A DNA stretch of 22,063 nucleotides from an uncultured Clostridia bacterium (GTDB taxonomy: Bacteria > Bacillota > Clostridia > TANB77 > CAG-508). The DNA is taken from assembly GCA_934154515.1 (NCBI GenBank), contig CAKPGD010000018.1, forward strand, positions 1-22,063. The letters run 5' to 3'. Within the stretch, counting starts at the first letter, position 1, and every line of letters begins with the position of its first letter. Below, one piece after another: positions 7,330-13,812 of this stretch. The position numbers and the translations under genes were made by a program. The notes beneath the pieces were generated by a model. It was not told where the DNA came from. It was given only the letters and a program-made list of their open reading frames with translations, and searched no databases.

Positions 7330-7365
7330 TTGTCACATTTTGTCATATTTTTAGAACCTTTGTCA
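7330..7365 (+). promoter_or_regulatory. Three helically phased TTGTCA repeats upstream of the T4SS promoter
   Basis: TTGTCA occurs at 7330-7335, 7340-7345 and 7360-7365, that is 10 and 20 bases apart, so all lie on one face of the helix. The last copy ends 26 bases before the -35 box at 7392. This is a candidate regulator-binding array; the protein is unknown. Confidence 0.45.
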
Positions 7366-7391
7366 TTTTACCACATTTTTCAAAAAAAGTA

Positions 7392-7420
7392 TAGACATTT
7401 TTAAATTTTTGTTGTATTAT
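7392..7420 (+). promoter_or_regulatory. Promoter of the plus-strand T4SS operon
   Basis: TAGACA (7392-7397), 17 bases, TATTAT (7415-7420). It lies 10 bases ahead of an AAGGAG site and about 200 bases before the coupling-protein gene. Confidence 0.65.
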
Positions 7421-7437
7421 GGTAACCGAAAAGGAGA

Positions 7438-7617
7438 GTGATATATATAAATACTTTATTAAATTTATTTTTTATCATTTTTATTATTAATTTTTTTATT
7501 ACTTTTTATTCAATATATAATTTATTCGAGATTTATATTTTCCATAATAAGCAAGGTGTAAAATTAAATATAAAAAATAGAACTAGCATTTTTCAGGATA
7601 GGAATAGCCTTAAATAA
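7438..7617 (+). CDS. Small membrane protein heading the T4SS operon; start codon unclear
   Basis: An open frame runs from GTG 7438 to TAA 7615-7617 (59 codons) and ends one base before the coupling-protein ATG. It encodes a hydrophobic segment (INTLLNLFFIIFIINFFITF) followed by a polar tail with KQGVKLNIKNRTSIFQDRNS. The AAGGAG site (7431-7436) is only one base from the GTG, too close for normal use. In-frame ATA codons at 7441 or 7447 are at four and ten bases. I therefore suspect an AUA start at 7447 (56 codons), as also seen for other genes of this system. A single-pass membrane protein with a short cytoplasmic tail before a VirD4-like ATPase could be an accessory of the coupling protein. 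I do not recognise a family. Confidence 0.5.
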   Translation: MIYINTLLNLFFIIFIINFFITFYSIYNLFEIYIFHNKQGVKLNIKNRTSIFQDRNSLK

Positions 7618-7618
7618 T

Positions 7619-9358
7619 ATGAAAAAAGTTTTTTTAACATTTCTTTGTACATTATTATCTTTTATAATTATGTTTTTAATTTTTAAAGAAATATTTTTTT
7701 CAGACATAATTATTTTTGAATATGCTGTGCACCCTTTTAACATTTGTAAGGAGCAACCTCTTTTATGGAATATTATAAAACTTCTATTTATTTTTGATTA
7801 TCTTTTTTCTAATTTTATTATTTTTAATTCTATTTTTTCAAATATATTTCCTAAAAAAAATGTATCTAAAAAATATAAAAAAAATAATTTTTGTTTAGAA
7901 AATAATTCTGATGAATTAAATTTGTCAATTGGTTATGATTCGTCTAATAATCTTATAAAAATACCTGAAAAAAGTTTATATCAAAATATTATAATAACTG
8001 GTGCTATTGGAACTGGAAAAACATCTAGTGCTATGTATCCGTTTACAAAACAATTTATTGAATATAAAAGTAATAATACTAAAGAAAAAATTGGTATGCT
8101 TATATTGGATGTGAAAGGAAATTATTTTTCAAAAGTTCAAGAATATGCAAGTAAATATAAAAGAACAAATGATTTAATTGTATTAGATTTAAGTGGAAAT
8201 ATTAAATATAATCCATTAGATAAACCTCATTTAAAACCGCAAGTATTAGCTAACAGATTAAAAACAATAATGCTATTATTTTCCCCTAATAATTCCGAAT
8301 CTTTTTGGCTTGACAAAGCAGAGCAAATACTTGCTGAAGCAATAAAGCTTTGTAGGTTATATAATAATGGCTATGTTACTTTTATTGAATTACATAATTT
8401 AATATTTTTTAAAGATTATTATTTAGAAAAGGTTGAATTATTAAAAAATTTATTTACAAAAAATACTTTTTCAAATAAAGAAATTTATGATTTACTGTCT
8501 GCATTAAATTTTTTTGAAAAAGAATATTTTAATCTCGATGATAGGACTATTTCTATTTTAAAATCTGAAATTAGTAGAATTACAAGTTTATTTATTTCTG
8601 ATTATAATGTAAAAAATACTTTTTGTCCTAAAAAAGAAGAAATTAATTTTTTTGGTTTTTCTGATGTTATTTTAAATGGTAAAATTGTTGTTTTAAATAT
8701 GAATATCGCTAATTATAAAAATTTATCTAAATTAATTGCTACTTATTTAAAATTAGACTTTCAAACTGAAGTTATTGCTAGATTAAATGACTCACATAAA
8801 AATGAAGATAACTCTAATTCTGAAATTTTAAATATTTTTAAACATTCTTCAGATAGATCTGTATGTTTTATTAGTGATGAATACCAAGAATTTGTTACCA
8901 TTTCTGATGCTGATTTTTTTGCACAAAGCAGAGAAGCAAAATGTATTAATATAGTATCTACTCAAAGCTATACTTCATTATTAAATACATTAAATAATGA
9001 GTCTTCTGTTAAAGTTATCATTCAGAATTTAGTAAATAAATTATGGTTTAGAACTGATGATATTTTTACAATTGAAGAAGCACAAAAATTAATAGGAAAA
9101 GAAGATAAAGAAAAATTTTCAAAAACAATATCTGAAAATGCTAAAGAAACTACTTATAATTACTTTTTTAATAGTTTTCTATCTAAAGACTCTAATTTAT
9201 CTGAATCTTTAAATTCATATTTTCAAACAGATTATATATATGATACCAATTTTTTTACTCGAAGTTTAGAAACTTTTTCTTGTCTTGCTTTTTTATCTAA
9301 TGGCAATTATATTTTAAATCCTCAAAAACTTAAATTAATACCATATTTTAAAAAATAA
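7619..9358 (+). CDS. VirD4/TraG-type coupling ATPase (T4CP)
   Basis: This 579-aa protein has two hydrophobic N-terminal segments (about residues 5-30 and 50-75) and a soluble ATPase domain. Walker A is GAIGTGKTS at 128-136. The segment LILDVKGNYF (161-170) corresponds to the D-x-K-G-E segment of TraG/VirD4 proteins. Walker B is VCFISDE at 415-421, followed by STQSYTSLLN at 447-456, the conserved motif of hexameric DNA pumps. Such proteins bring substrate, normally a relaxase-DNA complex, to a type IV secretion channel at the inner membrane. Length and motif spacing fit Gram-positive family members. The ATG has only a distant AGGATAGGAA, and the upstream small ORF stops one base before it, so translational coupling is likely. 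No relaxase is visible, so the substrate is unknown. Confidence 0.88.
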   Translation: MKKVFLTFLCTLLSFIIMFLIFKEIFFSDIIIFEYAVHPFNICKEQPLLWNIIKLLFIFDYLFSNFIIFNSIFSNIFPKKNVSKKYKKNNFCLENNSDELNLSIGYDSSNNLIKIPEKSLYQNIIITGAIGTGKTSSAMYPFTKQFIEYKSNNTKEKIGMLILDVKGNYFSKVQEYASKYKRTNDLIVLDLSGNIKYNPLDKPHLKPQVLANRLKTIMLLFSPNNSESFWLDKAEQILAEAIKLCRLYNNGYVTFIELHNLIFFKDYYLEKVELLKNLFTKNTFSNKEIYDLLSALNFFEKEYFNLDDRTISILKSEISRITSLFISDYNVKNTFCPKKEEINFFGFSDVILNGKIVVLNMNIANYKNLSKLIATYLKLDFQTEVIARLNDSHKNEDNSNSEILNIFKHSSDRSVCFISDEYQEFVTISDADFFAQSREAKCINIVSTQSYTSLLNTLNNESSVKVIIQNLVNKLWFRTDDIFTIEEAQKLIGKEDKEKFSKTISENAKETTYNYFFNSFLSKDSNLSESLNSYFQTDYIYDTNFFTRSLETFSCLAFLSNGNYILNPQKLKLIPYFKK

Positions 9359-9373
9359 ATTAAGGAGGTTTTT

Positions 9374-9703
9374 ATGAAAAAAAGAAAAAATATTTATTTA
9401 ATAATATTATTTACCTTTATTTTTGTATTTTTAATTTTTACAGATATTTATGCTTTTGGAGACCCAAAACTTGTTACTACTTTAAAAAATGCTTTTGAAA
9501 AAATTGAAGATTGGTTAATAAAACTTGCTACTCCTGCTGCAGCTGTTGCTGTTGGAACTGGTGTATTTATGAAAAAATTTAGTTTTGGTGATGAGGAAAG
9601 AATTCGTGTAGGTAAAAAATTAATTAAAGGAAGTTTATTTTCTTATGCTTTTATCTTAGTAATTAATTTAGTACTTTCTGCAATTCAATCTTTATTAACT
9701 TAA
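9374..9703 (+). CDS. VirB2/TrbC-like small membrane protein
   Basis: This 109-aa protein starts with MKKRKNIYLIILFTFIFVFL, a signal peptide with a likely cleavage after IYA (about residue 27). Two hydrophobic segments follow, at about 48-66 (LATPAAAVAVGTGVFM) and 86-106. A charged loop between them contains KKFSFGDEERIRVGKKLIKG. This layout matches TrbC/VirB2-type pilin-like subunits of Gram-positive conjugation systems, which stay in the membrane and line the channel. The start is clear, with TAAGGAGG eight bases before the ATG, 15 bases after the coupling-protein gene. The downstream gene is separated by a long A/T-only repeat tract. Primary sequence in this family is weakly conserved, so the name rests on topology, size and position. 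Confidence 0.7.
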   Translation: MKKRKNIYLIILFTFIFVFLIFTDIYAFGDPKLVTTLKNAFEKIEDWLIKLATPAAAVAVGTGVFMKKFSFGDEERIRVGKKLIKGSLFSYAFILVINLVLSAIQSLLT

Positions 9704-10027
9704 AATAAATAAAAATTTATTTTATTATTATTTTAAAATAATTATTTTAATTATTATTTAATTATTTATTTTAATTTTTATTTAATTAATTTATTTTAAT
9801 TTTTATTTAATTAATTTATTTTAATTTTTTATTTAATTAATTTATTTTAATTTTTTATTTAATTAATTTATTTTAATTTTTATTTAATTAATTTATTTTT
9901 ATTTTTTTATTTAATTAATTTATTTTAATTTTTTATTTAATTAATTTATTTTTAATTTTTATTTAATTAATTTATTTTAATTTTTTATTTAATTAATTTA
10001 TTTTTAATTTTTATTTAAATTATTTAA
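9700..10027. repeat. 328-base pure A/T tract with nine copies of a 25-27-bp repeat
   Basis: From 9700 to 10027 there is not one G or C. Copies of a unit beginning TTTAATTAATTTATTTT start at 9781, 9806, 9832, 9858, 9883, 9910, 9936, 9962 and 9988, with degenerate copies on either side. Each unit carries the palindrome TTAATTAA. The rest of the 9704-10405 gap (10028-10405) holds no gene that I can support, only a possible TTGACA box at 10151-10156 without a convincing -10. Confidence 0.9.
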
Positions 10028-10405
10028 CTTGATTATTTAAATTTTTATTTGAATTACTTTTTTATAAATTTATTAATAGTTATCTCTTTCCTTTTCTTAT
10101 ATTTTTTATACTTACAGAATAATTATTTTTTGTTTTATGGTATTGTTAAATTGACAAATTTTATCATTTTTTCATATCTTATAATTTTGTTTTAGGTTTC
10201 GTTTTAAAATTATGTATACTTTTTTCTTGTCTTTTTATTTTTGTTGTTTTTTACTTTTTTTCACTATTCCGATGCTTTTGAGCATTTAAATTTTGTGTTT
10301 CTTTCTTTGTTTTTTGTTCATTTATCTAACTTTAGTGAAAAATTTGTCTTAGAACAGCTATATTGTAAATTTGTCTTTAAAACAAATAGAAAGGAGTGGT
10401 TTTAC

Positions 10406-11287
10406 ATTAATTCACAAGAAAATATAACAGAAATTATTATCAATACAATTAACTCTATTTTTAGTAATTTATTTTCTTCTATTGATAATAATATTTATTC
10501 TGTTTTAGATGAAGTTACTTTTATTGATACTAATATTATTAATAATTTTATTATAAATAAATTATTAGGAAATAATTTATCAAATAGTTTACTTGCAATT
10601 ACCAATGCGTTATTAATTGGTTTTGCTATTTATTATTGTGCTAAATTATTATATTCTCATTTTTCATATACTGAAATAGAAATACCTTATCAATTTGTTT
10701 TTAAACTTTTAATTTTTGCTATTTGTATTAATTCTTCTTATTTTATTTGTGAACAAATATTAAATATTAATTATTTAATTTCTGGTTCTATTCAAGAAAT
10801 TGGAAAAGATATTTTTAATACTAATATATCTTTTGATAGTTTAATTCAAAACTTAAATTCTATTATTAATATAGAAGGGAATTCTTTTAATATATTTTCT
10901 GTTGATGGTATTATAAAAGGTTTTATATCTTTTGGATTATTTAATCTTACTTTTTCTTATTCTCTTAGATATATAATGGTTAAGGTATTTATTTTAATCT
11001 CTCCTTTTGCTTTTTTAACTTTAACAAGTCATTCTACTTCTTGGTTTTTCAAAAGTTGGATTAGAAATTTTATAGGATTACTATTGTTGCAGTCATTAGT
11101 TTCTCTTATTTTATTAGTGATTTTTTCTATTAACTTTAATTCTTCTAATTTACTCTCTAAGTTTTTATATATTGGTGGAATTTATGCTTTAACAAGAGCT
11201 AACAATTATATTAGAGAATTAATAGGTGGTATTTCTACTGATGTTTCTAATGCTTTTAATGATATTAAAGGAATTCTTCATAAATAA
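10406..11287 (+). CDS. VirB6/TrbL-like polytopic conjugation membrane protein; apparent AUU start
   Basis: The frame is open from TTG 10241, but that codon has no ribosome binding site, and the residues before 10406 look like translated noncoding DNA. An AAAGGAG site at 10390-10396 lies nine bases before an in-frame ATT at 10406-10408, with no ATG, GTG or TTG at a usable distance. The product is then 293 aa starting (M)NSQENITEIIINTINSIFS. A polar amphipathic N-terminus is followed by five or six hydrophobic segments (LLAITNALLIGFAIYYC; FKLLIFAICINSSYFIC; FILISPFAFLTL; LLLLQSLVSLILLVIFS; others). The tail reads ANNYIRELIGGISTDVSNAF. This matches VirB6/TrbL-type inner-membrane channel components. 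It lies between the VirB2-like and VirB3-like genes, as expected. Start choice is inferred. Confidence 0.75.
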   Translation: MNSQENITEIIINTINSIFSNLFSSIDNNIYSVLDEVTFIDTNIINNFIINKLLGNNLSNSLLAITNALLIGFAIYYCAKLLYSHFSYTEIEIPYQFVFKLLIFAICINSSYFICEQILNINYLISGSIQEIGKDIFNTNISFDSLIQNLNSIINIEGNSFNIFSVDGIIKGFISFGLFNLTFSYSLRYIMVKVFILISPFAFLTLTSHSTSWFFKSWIRNFIGLLLLQSLVSLILLVIFSINFNSSNLLSKFLYIGGIYALTRANNYIRELIGGISTDVSNAFNDIKGILHK

Positions 11288-11290
11288 TTT

Positions 11291-11304
11291 TCACTTTAAA
11301 GTGA
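11291..11304. promoter_or_regulatory. 14-bp perfect palindrome TCACTTTAAAGTGA
   Basis: It lies in the 39-base gap between the VirB6-like and VirB3-like genes, just upstream of the AAAGGA site of the latter. Its core ACTTTAAAGT recurs at 17037-17046. It could be an operator or an mRNA hairpin; no T-run follows, so it is not a terminator. Confidence 0.4.
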
Positions 11305-11326
11305 ACTATGAAAGGAATGAAATTTT

Positions 11327-11611
11327 ATGAAATTTATTTTTCCACAAAATTATAATTTTAAAATTAAATTGTTTGGATTTATAGATTATCCTATTGCAAT
11401 TTTTAATATTCTAATTTGGTTATTGGTTTATTTTCTTATTAATCTAATTTTTAAAGATTTATACCTAAAAATTATTACTTTTATTGTTATAGCTTTTCCA
11501 ATTCTTTTAATTAGTATTATTGGATTTAATCATGAAAATATTTTATATGTCTTTTTATATATGTATAAATTTTTTAAAAATAGACATGTATACTTATATT
11601 TTAAAGATTAA
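11327..11611 (+). CDS. VirB3/PrgI-like small membrane protein
   Basis: This 94-aa protein begins MKFIFPQNYNFKIKLFGFID, the short soluble N-terminal motif (FPxNYxxKxKxxGxxxY) of PrgI/VirB3-like proteins. Two adjacent transmembrane segments follow (about 25-43 and 48-65). A conserved-looking tail includes FNHENILYVFLYMYKFFKNR and VYLYFKD. In conjugation systems this protein is the membrane partner that docks the VirB4 ATPase to the channel; the VirB4 gene of this window lies 8 kb away on the other strand. The ATG has GAAAGGAATG upstream. It is the last plus-strand T4SS gene before a new promoter drives dnaD. Confidence 0.72.
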   Translation: MKFIFPQNYNFKIKLFGFIDYPIAIFNILIWLLVYFLINLIFKDLYLKIITFIVIAFPILLISIIGFNHENILYVFLYMYKFFKNRHVYLYFKD

Positions 11612-11682
11612 CTTTCTTATATTTTAAAAATTATTTTTCTCTTGATTTTAAGCCTATCTAATAGTAAAATAAAGTTTGCTAG

Positions 11683-11711
11683 TTGTATTATTTGTCTAAA
11701 AATGTTATAAT
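11683..11711 (+). promoter_or_regulatory. Promoter of the dnaD-helicase loader operon
   Basis: TTGTAT (11683-11688), 17 bases, perfect TATAAT (11706-11711), 33 bases before the dnaD ATG. The 11612-11744 gap otherwise holds nothing recognisable. Confidence 0.7.
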
Positions 11712-11744
11712 TTGCTTACTATATTTTAGAGAAGGAGGATTTAT

Positions 11745-12710
11745 ATGAAATTAGAACAAAACGACTTACCTTTATTGTTTTCAGATACTAATTTACCAGA
11801 TATATTTTTTACAGAATATCTATCTCCAGCACCTGGTGAATATATAAAAATATATTTGTATATTGTTTTCTTATCTAAATATGGTAAAGATGTAAAAATT
11901 AATGATTTGTCTAAAACATTAAATATTGATTTTAAAATAATTCAAGAAGGGCTTAAATATTGGGAGGATTTAGGCGTAATTACAAAGAAAAATACTGGAT
12001 ATATAATTAATAGCTTACAAGAAATTGAATTACATAAATTATATAAACCTAAGGTTGCTTTATCTGCTGAAGATCTTAAAAAGACTGCTGAAAATCAACA
12101 TAGAGCTCAAGCTATTGAGACTATTAATAATATGTTTTTTCAGGGTATTATGTCTCCTTCTTGGTACAGCGATATAGATTTGTGGTTTAAAAAATATTCT
12201 TTTGATGAAGATGTTATGATTGCATTATTTAATTATTGTTATAGCCATAGTGCTCTTCATAGAAGCTATATTCAAACTGTTGCAGATGCATGGCATAAAG
12301 ATAAAGTTAAAACTTTTACAGATTTAGATAATTTATTTGCAAAACAAGAAAAAATGAATGTTATATGTAAGTCTATTTCTAAAAAACTTGGTTATAACAG
12401 ACCTTTAACAGAATATGAAAAAGGATATATTCAAAAATGGACAATTGATTTTGGTTATTCTTTAGATATTATCGAAATTGCTCTAAAGAAAACTGCTTCA
12501 AAAACAAATCCTAATTTTAAATATATTGATTCTTTAATTTCAGACTGGCATGATAGAAACTTTAAAACAACAGAAGAAATAGAAACTTTCTTAGCTGAAT
12601 ATAAACAAAAAGAAAAAAATATTAAGGCTATGGAAAAATCTACAGGATATAATAATTATGATCAAAGAAAATATGATAATTTAAACAGCTTATATACTAA
12701 CTTAAAATAG
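11745..12710 (+). CDS. dnaD: DnaD-domain replication initiation protein
   Basis: This 321-aa protein has an N-terminal winged-helix region (about 25-90, with YLYIVFLSKYGKDVKINDLS and a WEDLGVI turn) and two copies of the DnaD/DnaB-like helical domain. The first ends FDEDVMIALFNYCYSHSALH...AWHKDKVKTFTDL (about 160-200). The second ends LDIIEIALKKTASKTNPNFKYIDSLISDWHD (about 240-275), with the YIxxxxxDWxxxxIKT-type signature. DnaD-type proteins act with DnaA and the loader to bring the replicative helicase to the origin or to stalled forks. The ATG follows a perfect AAGGAGG. The helicase-loader gene follows directly. A plasmid- or phage-derived primosome pair is an alternative, but adjacency to gyrA and normal composition favour the chromosomal genes. 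Confidence 0.88.
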   Translation: MKLEQNDLPLLFSDTNLPDIFFTEYLSPAPGEYIKIYLYIVFLSKYGKDVKINDLSKTLNIDFKIIQEGLKYWEDLGVITKKNTGYIINSLQEIELHKLYKPKVALSAEDLKKTAENQHRAQAIETINNMFFQGIMSPSWYSDIDLWFKKYSFDEDVMIALFNYCYSHSALHRSYIQTVADAWHKDKVKTFTDLDNLFAKQEKMNVICKSISKKLGYNRPLTEYEKGYIQKWTIDFGYSLDIIEIALKKTASKTNPNFKYIDSLISDWHDRNFKTTEEIETFLAEYKQKEKNIKAMEKSTGYNNYDQRKYDNLNSLYTNLK

Positions 12711-12732
12711 TTATATGCAAAGGAGGAAAACT

Positions 12733-13740
12733 TTGAATAATTCCAATTTAAAAAATTTATTAAGTGAGTACGAAAGAAAAAGAATGGATAAAGAATATGA
12801 AGCAGATAAAAGAAAAGAACAAATATATTTAGAGAATCCTAGACTCCAAGAAATAGATGATGAACTAAGCCGTGAAGCAATTAAAACTTCTTTATTATTA
12901 ATTCAATCTAAAAATAATGCTTTATTGGAAGATTTAAATAGAAAAATAGAGAATTTAAAACAAGAAAAAGAAAAGATTTTAAATTCTATTGGTAAAACTT
13001 TAGATGATTTAAAACCTAATTATGATTGCAAAGATTGCAATGATACTGGATATATTCGAAATAATTTGAATACTCAAATGTGTCATTGTTTAAAACAAAA
13101 ATTATTTGATTTAGAATATAACAAATCTAATATTTATAATTTAGAAAATCAAAATTTTGATAAATTTTCTTTAAATTATTATTCTGACAAAGTTAATGAG
13201 AAAAAATATAATTCAAAACTTTCTCCAAGAGATAATATAAAGACTATTTTAAATTTATCTAATAAATTTATTGAAAATTTTGATAATCCAAATGAAAATA
13301 ATCTTTTATTTACTGGAAATACTGGACTTGGAAAATCATTTTTATCAAGTTGCATTGCTAATGAAATGTTAAGAAAAGGCAAGACTGTTTTATATCAAAC
13401 TGCTCCTATAATGTTAGATACTATTATAGATTACAGATTTGGTAAAAATAATTCTTCAAGAGAAATTTATGATGCTTTATTAAATGTAGATTTATTAATA
13501 ATTGATGATTTAGGTACAGAGTGTATGAATTCAATGAAATTTACTGAATTATTTAATATAATAAATTCTAGACTTTTAAATTCTAATAATAAAATAACCA
13601 AAACTATTATTTCAACTAATTTAAGTTTACAAAATTTATACTCTAATTATGATGAAAGAATTGTTTCTAGAATTATTGGAAATTATGATATTTGTTATTT
13701 TTATGGTGAAGATATAAGGTTTTTAAAAAAGATGTCTTAA
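12733..13740 (+). CDS. DnaC/DnaI-type replicative helicase loader
   Basis: An ATG at 12715 would make 341 aa, but AAAGGAGG at 12719-12726 lies inside that reading and points to TTG 12733, giving 335 aa; I prefer the TTG. The protein has a helical N-terminus (LLSEYERKRM and onwards) and a small zinc-binding cluster, C99-x2-C102 and C117-H-C119 (CKDC...CHC). The AAA+ ATPase domain has Walker A GNTGLGKS at 195-202, Walker B LLIIDD at 254-259, and a sensor-like TIISTNLS. It loads the DnaB/DnaC-type helicase together with the DnaD protein encoded just upstream. The stop codon lies inside the terminator hairpin at 13729-13755. Confidence 0.9.
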   Translation: MNNSNLKNLLSEYERKRMDKEYEADKRKEQIYLENPRLQEIDDELSREAIKTSLLLIQSKNNALLEDLNRKIENLKQEKEKILNSIGKTLDDLKPNYDCKDCNDTGYIRNNLNTQMCHCLKQKLFDLEYNKSNIYNLENQNFDKFSLNYYSDKVNEKKYNSKLSPRDNIKTILNLSNKFIENFDNPNENNLLFTGNTGLGKSFLSSCIANEMLRKGKTVLYQTAPIMLDTIIDYRFGKNNSSREIYDALLNVDLLIIDDLGTECMNSMKFTELFNIINSRLLNSNNKITKTIISTNLSLQNLYSNYDERIVSRIIGNYDICYFYGEDIRFLKKMS

Positions 13741-13759
13741 TTAATAAGGCATCTTTTTT
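13729..13759. terminator. Bidirectional terminator between the loader gene and gyrA
   Basis: AAGATG-T-CTTA pairs with TAAG-G-CATCTT around an ATTAA loop, followed by six T on the plus strand and preceded by six A (T-run for the minus strand). It overlaps the end of the plus-strand gene and lies about 55 bases beyond the gyrA stop. Confidence 0.85.
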
Positions 13760-13812
13760 ATATTGTAATAGTTTTTTCAATTTTCACTGCTTATAATTTC
13801 TTTAATTTGTTT

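Noticed and set aside
9750..10013. CRISPR array
   Set aside because: The units follow each other directly with no unique spacers and contain only A and T.
10151..10185. Promoter TTGACA...TATAAT before the VirB6-like gene
   Set aside because: The spacing to TATAAT is 23 bases, too long; the 18-base alternative TATCTT is weak.
10241..10405. N-terminal extension of the VirB6-like protein from TTG 10241
   Set aside because: There is no ribosome binding site, the residues look like translated A/T DNA, and a strong Shine-Dalgarno lies further in at 10390-10396.
12715..12732. ATG 12715 as start of the helicase loader
   Set aside because: The AAAGGAGG site lies inside this extension and points to TTG 12733.
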